A stretch of 34,133 bases of DNA from DASTYU01 sp035764655 (GTDB lineage Bacteria; Chloroflexota; Limnocylindria; Limnocylindrales; CSP1-4): NCBI GenBank assembly GCA_035764655.1, contig DASTYU010000058.1:1-34133 (forward strand). Reading direction: 5' to 3'. The notes below the pieces were generated by a model, which saw only the letters and a program-made list of their open reading frames with translations, made no database searches and was not told where the DNA came from. The position numbers and the translations under genes were made by a program. Shown one piece after another: positions 8,630 through 16,500 of this stretch. Within the stretch, counting starts at the first letter, position 1. Each line of letters starts with the position of its first letter.

Positions 8630-8851
8630 TCCCCTGCGCGCCGTCGCCTGCGTTGGGTCGCCAGTCGTTCCTACGAACGTCCGGTTCGACGGATGGGTCG
8701 TTTCACGGGCCATCCGGCGGCGGGATGCTCACGCGGCCGCCGCGTGGGTCGCCGGCCGTGCCGACTGACGGATCAGCCGTCGGAAGGGTCCCCAAGCGTT
8801 CCACGGCACTCATTGAACGGTCCAAATGCGTTCCGTGTAACATCCCGCTTC
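8630..8851. other. Intergenic region between uvrC and secD with several GC palindromes
   Basis: No gene is evident in these 222 nt. It holds a hairpin CGTTC/GAACG near 8666-8679, CACGCGG/CCGCGTG near 8729-8746, and GACGG/CCGTC near 8766-8780. None is followed by a T-run. The secD promoter candidate occupies its last 40 nt. The secD frame stays open through part of this region, but the usual SecD N-terminus begins at 8852. Confidence 0.5.
8813..8843 (+). promoter_or_regulatory. Candidate secD promoter, possibly leaderless
   Basis: TTGAAC (8813-8818) and TAACAT (8838-8843) are 19 nt apart. The -10 ends 8 nt before the GTG at 8852, so transcription would begin at or next to the start codon, and no ribosome binding site is present. 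The same TAACAT precedes the tRNA-Leu(CAG) gene. Confidence 0.45.
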
Positions 8852-10213
8852 GTGCGTAGAGCCGGACCCCTCCTGATCATCGCGATCGGGCTGATCGCCC
8901 TGTTCATCGATTTCTTCCCGAACGCCGCCGTCCCCGGCGGCGATCCCGACGCCGGTGGCTGGCGGCAGCTCGAGACCAAGCTCGGCCTCGACCTCGAGGG
9001 CGGACTCCGCGTCGAGTACCTTGCCCAGGCAGTCGACGGACAGAGCCCCGACGCCGCAGCGCTCGGCGTGATCCGCGATATCGTCGAGGACCGCGTCAAC
9101 TCGACCGGCGTGTCCGAGCCGGTCGTCCAGACCCAGGGCGCCGATCGCATCGTCGTCGAGCTGCCCGGCGTCACCAACCCGGACCAGATCCGCAGGCTGG
9201 TGGGCCAGACCGGCCGCGTCGACTTCGTGCCGCTGGGCTCGACCCAGATGACCGAAGGCCAGGCGATCGACCTCGAGCAGTTTCCGCCGCTCTTCCCGGG
9301 CAGCGAAGTCTCGAGTGTCAACATCGGCCAGGACCAGACCGGTGGCCTCACCGTCAACTTCCAACTCAAGGAGGAAGGGGCGCGGCTGTTCGCCGACTAC
9401 ACGCGCGACAACGTCGGCAACTACTTCGCGATCGTGCTCGATGGGAACGTGATCTCGGCCCCGGTCATCAACTCGTCGATCCCGAACGGACAGGTCCAGA
9501 TCGAGGCCGGCGGCATCGGCGGCTTCCCGATCGAGGACGCCCGGAACCTCGTGAACGTGATCAAGTTCGGCTCACTGCCGTTCCCCATTGTCGAGCTGTC
9601 CGCGGAGCAGATCAGTGCCACGCTCGGCGAGCAGTTCCTGTACCAGTCCTTGCTCGCCGGCGCGATCGGCATCGGGCTCGTGATGCTGTTCATGCTCGTC
9701 TACTACCGGCTGCCCGGCCTGATCGCGAGCTTCGCGCTCGTCTACTACGGCATCGTCGTGTTGGCGATCTTCCGGCTGATCCCGGTGACGCTCACGCTGG
9801 CGGGGATCGCCGGCTTCGTGCTGTCGGTGGGCATGGCGGTCGACGCCAACATCCTCATCTTCGAGCGCATGAAGGAGGAGCTGCGGGCGGGCAAGTCACT
9901 GCCCGCTGCCGTCGAGGCCGGCTTCAACCGGGCCTGGAACTCGATCCTCGACTCGAACGTGTCGAGCCTCATCACCGCCACGATCCTTTATCTCTTCGGC
10001 ACCTCGGTGATCCGCGGCTTCGCCCTCGTCCTGATCATCGGCGTCCTCGTATCGATGTTCAGCGCGATCGTGGTCACGCGCACGATCATGCGCGTCATCG
10101 TCCGCCAGGATTGGGCCCGCAAGGCGAGCCTGTTCGGCCTGCGCGAGGGCGAGTTCGCGGCGCAGGGCGCCACCCGGCCGGCGGGCCGGCGCGAGGCACG
10201 CGCGCGTGTTTGA
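8852..10213 (+). CDS. secD: SecD, protein translocase subunit
   Basis: SecD works with SecF in the membrane to drive late steps of Sec-dependent export using the proton motive force. The frame extends upstream, but GTG 8852 gives the expected start: a basic VRRAG then the first membrane helix (about residues 6-22). The product is 453 aa. It has the conserved DLEGG (47-51), the first periplasmic domain with the ELPGV and GQTGRVDF patterns, and a C-terminal block of five helices containing GFVLSVGMAVDANILIFERMKEE in the usual place (written here only as the family marker region near 9812-9876). Length fits the compact Gram-positive-type SecD. It overlaps secF by 8 nt, so equal expression through coupling is likely. 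Confidence 0.96.
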   Translation: MRRAGPLLIIAIGLIALFIDFFPNAAVPGGDPDAGGWRQLETKLGLDLEGGLRVEYLAQAVDGQSPDAAALGVIRDIVEDRVNSTGVSEPVVQTQGADRIVVELPGVTNPDQIRRLVGQTGRVDFVPLGSTQMTEGQAIDLEQFPPLFPGSEVSSVNIGQDQTGGLTVNFQLKEEGARLFADYTRDNVGNYFAIVLDGNVISAPVINSSIPNGQVQIEAGGIGGFPIEDARNLVNVIKFGSLPFPIVELSAEQISATLGEQFLYQSLLAGAIGIGLVMLFMLVYYRLPGLIASFALVYYGIVVLAIFRLIPVTLTLAGIAGFVLSVGMAVDANILIFERMKEELRAGKSLPAAVEAGFNRAWNSILDSNVSSLITATILYLFGTSVIRGFALVLIIGVLVSMFSAIVVTRTIMRVIVRQDWARKASLFGLREGEFAAQGATRPAGRREARARV

Positions 10214-11342
10214 CATCATCGGGAAGCGGCGATACCTCTACATCTTCTCGCTCATCCTCACGATCCCCGGCCTCGTCCTGATCCTGCTGACGCCGTTCAC
10301 CGATCTCGGGCTGCAGTTCTCGATCGACTACACGGGCGGCACCCGCTGGGTGATCCGCTTCGAGGACCGCGACGTGACGCCGGAACAGGTCAAGTCCGTC
10401 TTCACGGAGGCCGGCCTGGCGTCCACGGTCATCCCCGAGGCGAACGACTACCTGGAGATCCGCACCGAACAGGTGGTCGGCCTGCGCGAGGGACCCGCGG
10501 CGACTCCGACGCCGGCGCCAGGCGCGAGCGCGAGCCCGGCCGCGAGCGCGAGCCCGGCCGCGAGCGCGAGCCCGACGCCGACGCCCGCGCCCTCGGCCTC
10601 CGCCAGCCCGGGGTCCTCGCCCGCGCCGTCCGAACCGCCGGCGATCCCCCCGGTCGGCAACTCCGAGATCCCAACGGACGGCCAACTGGGCCAGATCGCC
10701 GCGACGCTGCAGGACCGGTTCGGGCCGATCGAAAGTCAGACGGCCCTCACCTCGATCGGCGGTGTCGTGAGCAATGACCTGATCCGCGACACGATCATCC
10801 TGATCGCGGTCGGGTCCCTGGGAATCATGCTCTGGATGACCTACCGATTCCGCGACATCCGCTTCGGCGCGACGGCGCTCGTGTCCCTGCTCCACGACGT
10901 GCTCGTCGTCGTCGGCCTGTTCGCCCTGCTGGGGACGATCGCCGGCATCCAGATCGATGCCCTCTTCGTGACCGCGATGCTGACCGTCATCGGTTTCAGC
11001 GTTCACGACACGATCGTGGTCTACGACCGCGTCCGTGAGAACCGGGCACGCCATGCCGGTGAGCCGTTCGACGAGATCGTCAACCACTCGATCCTGCAGA
11101 CGGTCGGTCGTTCCATCACGACCAGCATGACCGTCGTGATCACCCTCCTGGCACTGCTGCTGTTCGGCGGCGCGGCGATCAACAACTTCCTGATCGCGCT
11201 GATCATCGGGATCGTGTCCGGTACCTACTCGTCGATCTTCGTCGCCGCCCCGCTACTCGTCGACTGGCATCTCTGGGAGGACCGACGGCACGGTCGGATG
11301 GCGGCCTCGAGGGGGCCGCGCGTCCGCCGGGCGACGCCCTGA
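10206..11342 (+). CDS. secF: SecF, protein translocase subunit, with a Pro/Ala/Ser-rich insert
   Basis: The GTG at 10206 lies inside the last codons of secD. The 378-aa protein has the first membrane helix (about 11-30), the conserved FSIDYTGG segment (38-45), and five C-terminal helices with FSVHDTIVVYDRVREN (near 11000-11045) and the SITTSMT motif typical of SecF. SecF pairs with SecD in export. The unusual feature is residues 96-151, about 55 aa of Pro, Ala, Ser and Thr, placed in the first extracytoplasmic domain between two conserved strands and partly built from three 18-bp repeats. Such a flexible insert is not part of the standard SecF fold. The flanking domain is intact, so the protein is probably functional. 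Confidence 0.95.
   Translation: MFDIIGKRRYLYIFSLILTIPGLVLILLTPFTDLGLQFSIDYTGGTRWVIRFEDRDVTPEQVKSVFTEAGLASTVIPEANDYLEIRTEQVVGLREGPAATPTPAPGASASPAASASPAASASPTPTPAPSASASPGSSPAPSEPPAIPPVGNSEIPTDGQLGQIAATLQDRFGPIESQTALTSIGGVVSNDLIRDTIILIAVGSLGIMLWMTYRFRDIRFGATALVSLLHDVLVVVGLFALLGTIAGIQIDALFVTAMLTVIGFSVHDTIVVYDRVRENRARHAGEPFDEIVNHSILQTVGRSITTSMTVVITLLALLLFGGAAINNFLIALIIGIVSGTYSSIFVAAPLLVDWHLWEDRRHGRMAASRGPRVRRATP
10524..10577 (+). repeat. Three tandem 18-bp repeats inside secF
   Basis: Copies of GCGAGCGCGAGCCCGGCC occupy 10524-10541, 10542-10559 and 10560-10577; the last differs at two bases near its end. Each encodes Ala-Ser-Ala-Ser-Pro-Ala in the secF frame. The unit length is a multiple of three, so copy-number change would keep the frame. 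Confidence 0.9.
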
Positions 11343-11402
11343 TGGGGTTGGCGCACCCGGTCCGTAAAGCCGCAGTGCAGCGTTCCATGGCATCCTGAGC
11401 GC

Positions 11403-13169
11403 GTGGTCGAACCGCGCTTCCGCTGGACGTTTCCGGCGGCGCTTTCCCTGGGTCCCGACCTGCTCGAGGCTGCCCAGCGGCACGCCCTGTCCAGCCGCGT
11501 TGCCGGCATCCTGGCCGCTCGCGGGATCTCCGGAGCCGCGGACCTCGACGCCTGGTTCGGGACGCCCCACGCCGGCTTGCACGACCCGTCGCTGCTGCCG
11601 GACGCCTCCCTCGCACTGACGCGCTTCGAACGTGCGAAGGCGAACCACGAGCGCGTCATGGTATTCGGCGATTTCGACGCGGACGGACTGACCGGCCTCA
11701 CGATCCTGGTGCTCGCCCTGCGCCGCTTCGGCGTGGATGCGCTGCCCTACGTGCCGAGCCGGCTGGACGAGGGTCACGGGTTATCGCTCGCGTCATTGGA
11801 CGCCGCCGCGGCAGCGGGCGCGAGCCTCATCGTGACCGTCGACTGCGGTTCGACCAGCGGCGCGGAGATCGCCGAGGCCCGCCGTCGCAGGATCGACGTG
11901 ATCGTCACGGACCACCACCGCGTTCCAAGCGTGCTGCCGGACGCGGTCGCGCTCGTCAATCCGCACCGCCCGGACAGCGTCTACCCGGACCGCCGGCTCG
12001 CCGGCAGCGGGGTCGCGTTCAAGGTTGCGTGCCTGCTCCTCCGGGACGAGCCCGGCGGTCGCGACGCCGCGCTCGCGCTGGCGGACCTGGCGACCATCGG
12101 CACGGTGGCCGACGTCGCCCCGATCGTCGGCGAGAACCGGGCCATCGCCCGGCTCGGGCTCGAGCTCATGCGGCGCGGTCCGCGGCCGGGTCTGAGCGCC
12201 CTGTTGGAGCAAAGCGGGATCAGGCCCGACGCCGTCGATCTCGAGAGCGTGGCCTTCGCCATCGCGCCCCGACTCAACGCGGCCGGCCGGGTGGGGGAGG
12301 CCGCGGAAGCCGCTCGCCTGCTGCTTGCCGAGGATCCCGCGGAAGCGATGCAGCGCGCCCAGGCGCTCGAGACTGCCAATACCACCCGCCGCGACCTGAT
12401 GAAGGCGGCGGTCGCGGACGCGCGCGCCCGTCTCGAAGGGGCTCCGGACGCGCCGGCAACCCTGGTTCACGGGCCGTGGAACGTCGGGATCGTCGGACTG
12501 GTCGCCTCGCGGCTGGCCGACGATCGGGGTCGGCCGGCTGTCGTCGGCGCGGAGCTGGGCGACGTGATCCGGGCGTCCTGCCGGAGTGATGGCGTCCTCG
12601 ATCTCGGCGCCGCGCTGGAGAGCTGTGCCGACCTGTTCGTGCGTCACGGCGGGCACGCCGGCGCCGCCGGCTTCGAGATCAGCGCGAGCCGCTGGGACGA
12701 GTTCGCGGAACGTTTCACCACCCTCGCCGCAGCCGCCGCTCCGCGGGATCCGCGGGTGTCACTCGCGATCGACCTGGCGATCCCCGCCCTCGACGTCGAC
12801 TACGCCCTGCAGCGTGACCTCGCGCGGCTCGAGCCGTGCGGCCCCGGCAATCCCGAACCGCTGATCGCGATCGTCGGCCTCACGGCGACACGGGTCCGAC
12901 CGGCAAGCGGCGGACACAGCCAGCTGACGCTCAAGCGCCGCCTCGACGTGCTCGACGGCATCGCGTTCGGGCGACCCGACATCGCCGAGGTCGTCCGCGA
13001 AGGCGACCGCCTCGACGTCGTTGCGCGCGTCACCAGCCGGCGCTTCGGTGGCTTCGAATCGCTCCAACTGGACATCCGCGACGTGGCGACCGCGGGCACC
13101 CACCCAGAGACCGCGGCCCTCCTCGGGTCGCCGCCGTCCGCCGCGTCGCTCGCCGGGGTGCCGGCATGA
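11403..13169 (+). CDS. recJ: RecJ, single-stranded-DNA-specific 5'-3' exonuclease
   Basis: RecJ degrades single-stranded DNA 5' to 3' in recombinational and mismatch repair. The 588-aa protein has the DHH phosphoesterase motifs: GDFDADG (89-95), VDCG (Asp147), TDHH (169-172), the ATIGTVADVAP segment, then the DHHA1 domain with GIVGLVASRL and GGHAGAAG (416-423), and the C-terminal OB-fold that starts near LEPCGPGNPEP. All metal ligands appear present. GTG 11403 gives a normal N-terminus with no Shine-Dalgarno; a weak CATCCT (11391-11396) stands 6 nt upstream. secDF next to recJ is an arrangement also found in Firmicutes. Its stop overlaps the next gene as ATGA. Confidence 0.95.
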   Translation: MVEPRFRWTFPAALSLGPDLLEAAQRHALSSRVAGILAARGISGAADLDAWFGTPHAGLHDPSLLPDASLALTRFERAKANHERVMVFGDFDADGLTGLTILVLALRRFGVDALPYVPSRLDEGHGLSLASLDAAAAAGASLIVTVDCGSTSGAEIAEARRRRIDVIVTDHHRVPSVLPDAVALVNPHRPDSVYPDRRLAGSGVAFKVACLLLRDEPGGRDAALALADLATIGTVADVAPIVGENRAIARLGLELMRRGPRPGLSALLEQSGIRPDAVDLESVAFAIAPRLNAAGRVGEAAEAARLLLAEDPAEAMQRAQALETANTTRRDLMKAAVADARARLEGAPDAPATLVHGPWNVGIVGLVASRLADDRGRPAVVGAELGDVIRASCRSDGVLDLGAALESCADLFVRHGGHAGAAGFEISASRWDEFAERFTTLAAAAAPRDPRVSLAIDLAIPALDVDYALQRDLARLEPCGPGNPEPLIAIVGLTATRVRPASGGHSQLTLKRRLDVLDGIAFGRPDIAEVVREGDRLDVVARVTSRRFGGFESLQLDIRDVATAGTHPETAALLGSPPSAASLAGVPA

Positions 13170-14377
13170 CCCGCCCGGTGCGCCCGTCCCCGCCGCGCGC
13201 GGGCGATCCGTACGGACTGGGGACGGTCGGCACCTTCCTGGCGCCCGCGCTGGCGATCGTGGGGCTGCTGATCGTCGCCCTCATCACGGTCAACCTGATC
13301 AACGGCGAGCTGCCGCTCGGCCTCGGCCCGGGGTCCGGCCCGAACGGCGGCACCAACGGCGATGGGCCGGACCGTACGCCGGCCCCCTCGAACGTCGTGG
13401 TCGTTCCCGAGCCTCCGACGGACGAGCCGCTGTTCCAGGGCGCGCTGACCTATGCGAAGGCAGGCAACATCTGGATCCAGACCGACGATGGGCCGACGCA
13501 GCTGACCAGCAGCGGGAGGGATTCGATGCCGTCGTGGTCGCCCGACGGCAAGTACGTGTACTACATCCAGACGAAGAACTCCGCCGGCTGGTGGCCGATC
13601 AACGGCCGGCCCGGCCCCGTGTCCATGGACGTGCCGCACCTGATGCGCGTTCCGGCGGACGGCAGCGCCCGGCCGGAGGACCTCCACTCCGGCCGCTTCC
13701 GGGACGGCAAGCTCGAATGGTTCTCCTGGATGCGCCAGCCGGTCGTCTCGCCGACCAACAAGACCGTCGCGATGGTCACGGACCAGCCACGGCCGGACGA
13801 GCGCGACGTGGTCGTCCAGCTCTACAACCTCCAGAGCGGCAAGTTCCGGCGCCCGGACCTCCCGGTGACATCGCCGCTTGGACACCAGGATCCGGCCTGG
13901 CGTCCCGACGGCCGCTATCTCGCCTTCGTGCGCAACGGACGCGACGGCGCCAGGGGTGCGCCGGTGATCTACCGCTACGACCTGACGGACAAATCGTCGC
14001 GTGCGCTCACATCGGCCGGCTACCTGGAGCCGTCGTACTCGCCCGATGGGACGTACATCGCGGCAACGAAGCAGAGCACGATCGGGACCGACGTGGTGAT
14101 CCTTGACGGGCGAAGCGGCAGCGAGCTGATGCAGGTCACCACCGACGGACGATCGTGGGGTCCTTCGTGGTCGCCGGCCGGCGACGGGATCGCGTACCTC
14201 AACATCGACGGCCTGAGCACGGACCTGCAGCTGGCCAAGCTGGGAGGCACGCCGGGTGCCTGGACGGTCGACGAGATCGTGCCGCTGACCGACGTGTCTG
14301 GCCTCGACCCTGTGTCGAAGCCGGATTGGCACATCCCGGCCGACGAGTTGCCGCCCTCGGCCTCGCCGGCTCCGTGA
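13166..14377 (+). CDS. Membrane-anchored TolB-like beta-propeller (PD40/WD40-like) protein
   Basis: The ATG at 13166 overlaps the recJ stop, giving 403 aa. A short basic N-terminus leads into one membrane helix (about residues 22-46, TFLAPALAIVGLLIV), a Gly/Pro-rich linker, then a propeller with PD40 repeats of the type SWSPDGKYVYY, AWRPDGRYLAF, SYSPDGTYIAA and SWSPAGDGIAY. The topology puts the propeller outside the membrane. No catalytic residues are recognisable, and such proteins commonly serve in binding or scaffolding. It is locked between recJ and pyrF by 4-nt overlaps on both sides (ATGA and GTGA), so it is translated with them, although no functional link to either is obvious. The name TolB would be wrong, since no Tol-Pal system is seen. 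Confidence 0.85.
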   Translation: MTRPVRPSPPRAGDPYGLGTVGTFLAPALAIVGLLIVALITVNLINGELPLGLGPGSGPNGGTNGDGPDRTPAPSNVVVVPEPPTDEPLFQGALTYAKAGNIWIQTDDGPTQLTSSGRDSMPSWSPDGKYVYYIQTKNSAGWWPINGRPGPVSMDVPHLMRVPADGSARPEDLHSGRFRDGKLEWFSWMRQPVVSPTNKTVAMVTDQPRPDERDVVVQLYNLQSGKFRRPDLPVTSPLGHQDPAWRPDGRYLAFVRNGRDGARGAPVIYRYDLTDKSSRALTSAGYLEPSYSPDGTYIAATKQSTIGTDVVILDGRSGSELMQVTTDGRSWGPSWSPAGDGIAYLNIDGLSTDLQLAKLGGTPGAWTVDEIVPLTDVSGLDPVSKPDWHIPADELPPSASPAP

Positions 14378-15249
14378 CCGCCGGCTACCTCGAACGGCTG
14401 GCCGCCCGATCCGCGGCCACGGGCTCCGTCCTGTGCCTGGGCCTCGACCCCGATCCTGGCGCGCTTCCAGAGGGTTTCTCGCGTGATCTCGGCGGTGTGG
14501 AACGGTTCACGGCGCTGGTGCTCGAGGCAGCGCTCCCGTGCGCAGCGGCAGTCAAGCCCAACCTCGCGTTCTACGAGGCCTTTGGGTCGGCGGGCATCGC
14601 GGCTCTCGAGCGTCTGCGGGCGGCCATCCCGGCCAGCGTGCCCGTCGTGATCGACGCCAAGCGCGGCGACATCGGATCGACTGCCGCCCGTCAGGCGACG
14701 GCCCTGTTCGACGGGCTGGCTGCGGACGCGGTCACGGTCAACCCGTACCTGGGCGAGGAGGCAATCGCGCCACTGCTCACGCGGGGCGACCGCTTCGCCT
14801 ACGTCCTGTGCCGAACCTCGAATCCCGGCGCGGGCGAAGTCCAGGGACTGCGCGTCGCGGCGGACCCCGTCGCCGGCGCGCCCGAAGAGCCCCTCCACGC
14901 CCGGATCGCGCGAAGGGTGACCGGCTGGGGGCCCGGCGGAACCGTCGGTCTGGTCGTCGGAGCGACGGCGCCCGAGGAGCTGCGCTCGATCCGGACGATC
15001 GCCCCCGGGCTTGCATTCCTCGTTCCCGGCGTCGGCGCCCAGGGCGGGGAAGTGGAGCCCGTGCTCGAAGCCGGACCGGCCACCGAACCGCCCGCCGGCG
15101 GGAGGCCGGGAGGCGGTCTCCTGGTCAACGTGTCGCGCGGCATCGCGGGAGCCGCAACGCGACCCGAAGGGCACCGGAACGAGGACCCATTCGAGCGGGT
15201 CGCGAACGCCGCCCGCGAGTGGGCCGCCCGACTCCCTGTGCTACCCTAG
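14374..15249 (+). CDS. pyrF: Orotidine 5'-phosphate decarboxylase (type 2 family)
   Basis: PyrF converts orotidine monophosphate to UMP, the last step of de novo pyrimidine synthesis. The start is GTG 14374, overlapping the previous stop by 4 nt, and gives 291 aa. Diagnostic segments are LGLDPDP (22-28), AVKPNLAFYE (Lys61), the catalytic DAKRGDIG (94-101; Asp94, Lys96, Asp99), NPYLGEEA, and the phosphate-binding LVPGVGAQGG and NVSRGIAGA. The length and the SNPGAGEVQ region match the longer actinobacterial/chloroflexal type rather than the E. coli type. No other pyr genes are in the window. Confidence 0.95.
   Translation: MTAGYLERLAARSAATGSVLCLGLDPDPGALPEGFSRDLGGVERFTALVLEAALPCAAAVKPNLAFYEAFGSAGIAALERLRAAIPASVPVVIDAKRGDIGSTAARQATALFDGLAADAVTVNPYLGEEAIAPLLTRGDRFAYVLCRTSNPGAGEVQGLRVAADPVAGAPEEPLHARIARRVTGWGPGGTVGLVVGATAPEELRSIRTIAPGLAFLVPGVGAQGGEVEPVLEAGPATEPPAGGRPGGGLLVNVSRGIAGAATRPEGHRNEDPFERVANAAREWAARLPVLP
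15239..15247 (+). promoter_or_regulatory. Extended -10 element (TGC-TACCCT) at the end of pyrF
   Basis: TACCCT at 15242-15247 with TG one base upstream overlaps the last pyrF codons and could start a tatA-tatC transcript with a leader of about 70 nt. The same hexamer precedes tRNA-Phe, tRNA-Leu(UAA) and the methyltransferase gene. Confidence 0.35.
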
Positions 15250-15268
15250 CCGCCGCAGGGGAGGCGGC
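15249..15268 (+). other. Hairpin in the pyrF-tatA gap
   Basis: GCCGCC (15249-15254) and GGCGGC (15263-15268) flank an 8-nt loop just after the pyrF stop. No T-run follows. It may end or stabilise the upstream message or sit in the tatA leader. Confidence 0.3.
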
Positions 15269-15325
15269 GCGAGGCTGCAATTGCTGCACGGCCGCCGTAC
15301 CCAATCGCAGGAGATCGACGAGAGC

Positions 15326-15691
15326 ATGCCGATTGGAGCACCTGAGCTGATCATCATCCTGGTGATCGCCCTGCTCATCCTGGGCCCGGGCAAGCTGCCC
15401 GAGGTCGGGGCGTCGCTCGGCAAGACGATCCGCGAGTTCCGGAAGGCCTCTACGGACATCCAGGACTCGGTCAAGGTCGACACGTCCCCGTTGCCGCCGA
15501 GCCAGGTGGCCCCGCAGTCGCCCAGCCAGGCGCCGGTCGCGCCTCCGGTTGCCCCGGTTGGACCGGTCACACCGGTGGAGACGCCGGCCGCCGTGCCGCC
15601 CCCGGCAGGCGAGGCCGCCAACCCGCCGACGACCGAGGCCGTGGCGTCCGGCGCGGCGTCGAACGCTGATCCTGCTCCCCGCGCCGACTAG
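15326..15691 (+). CDS. tatA: TatA-type twin-arginine translocase subunit
   Basis: TatA forms the pore of the Tat pathway, which exports folded proteins. The frame is open upstream, but ATG 15326 gives the standard start: a short N-terminus, one membrane helix (about residues 5-20, ELIIILVIALLILGPGKLPEV region), then the amphipathic helix GASLGKTIREFRKA. An AGGAG lies at 15309-15313, about 12 nt before the ATG. The 121-aa protein ends with a disordered Pro/Ala/Val tail of about 65 residues, longer than in E. coli TatA but common in high-GC Gram-positive-type bacteria. The FGxxKLP hallmark reads LGPGKLPE here. TatA and TatB cannot be separated with certainty; tatC follows after 20 nt. Confidence 0.92.
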   Translation: MPIGAPELIIILVIALLILGPGKLPEVGASLGKTIREFRKASTDIQDSVKVDTSPLPPSQVAPQSPSQAPVAPPVAPVGPVTPVETPAAVPPPAGEAANPPTTEAVASGAASNADPAPRAD

Positions 15692-15711
15692 GCCGCGAAC
15701 CCCGGCAGCCC

Positions 15712-16500
15712 ATGGCTGACGCGGAAGCACTGCGCGACGCGGGTCCGCCCGGGCGACCCTCGAGTGAGCCACCTCCCCCGGGTGGACCGCAGGTCACCGC
15801 CGACCCGTCGGTCATGACGCTCGTCGATCACCTGAGCGAGCTGCGCTGGAGGCTGTTCAAGTCGTTGCTCGCGATTGCCCTCGGCATGACCGTCGGCTTC
15901 GTCGCGAGCGAGCCGGTTGTCGCCCTGCTCGCCGCGCCCATCCCGGGTGACGAGCCGCTGTTCTTCACCGGACTCGGCGACGCGTTCGCGATCCGGCTCA
16001 AGATCGCGTTCGTCATCGGCGTGGTCCTCGCGATGCCGGTCCTGCTCTACCAGGGCTGGGCGTTCATCGCGCCGGGGCTCACGGCCGCCGAGCGGCGCGC
16101 TGCACGGCCGTGGATTCCGCTGGCGCTGCTGTTCTTCGCGCTCGGCGTCGGGATCGCCTACGTCGTGCTCCCCTTTGCCGCGAGCTTCCTGCTGGGTTTC
16201 ACCACGCCCGATCTCCAGCCGCTGATCACGGCCGGCGCGTACTTCGGGTTCGTGACCACGATGTTCCTGGCCTTCGGGCTGGTCATGGAGTTCCCGATCG
16301 TGCTCTACGCACTGTCGGTCGTCGGCATCGCCACGTCGGCGCGCCTCGCAGCCTTGCGTCGCTACGTGATCCTCATCATCGCGGTCTTTGCCGCCCTGGT
16401 CACGCCGGGCGGCGACATCATCAGCCCGCTCGTCCTGGGTGGCACGATGTACCTCCTGTTCGAGTTGACGTTGTTCGTGATCAAGCGCACCGGCAAGTGA
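15712..16500 (+). CDS. tatC: TatC, twin-arginine translocase receptor subunit
   Basis: TatC recognises the RR signal peptide and recruits TatA. The 262-aa protein has a charged cytoplasmic N-terminus, the conserved HLSELRWRLFK (40-50, Glu43 in the signal-binding site), six predicted membrane helices, the FTGLGDAFAIRLKIAF loop, GWAFIAPGLTAAERR and the C-terminal VTPGGDIISP. Length matches the family. The ATG at 15712 gives a Pro-rich N-terminal extension of about 30 residues; no better internal start exists before the conserved block. Its stop overlaps the rapZ GTG by 4 nt. Confidence 0.96.
   Translation: MADAEALRDAGPPGRPSSEPPPPGGPQVTADPSVMTLVDHLSELRWRLFKSLLAIALGMTVGFVASEPVVALLAAPIPGDEPLFFTGLGDAFAIRLKIAFVIGVVLAMPVLLYQGWAFIAPGLTAAERRAARPWIPLALLFFALGVGIAYVVLPFAASFLLGFTTPDLQPLITAGAYFGFVTTMFLAFGLVMEFPIVLYALSVVGIATSARLAALRRYVILIIAVFAALVTPGGDIISPLVLGGTMYLLFELTLFVIKRTGK

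Noticed and set aside
8693..8851. Earlier start for secD at 8693
   Set aside because: The extra 53 residues are low-complexity and would precede the first membrane helix. GTG 8852 matches the normal SecD N-terminus.
10524..10577. Tandem repeats in secF as a possible CRISPR or iteron array
   Set aside because: The 18-bp units are directly adjacent with no spacers, keep the reading frame and encode a low-complexity linker.
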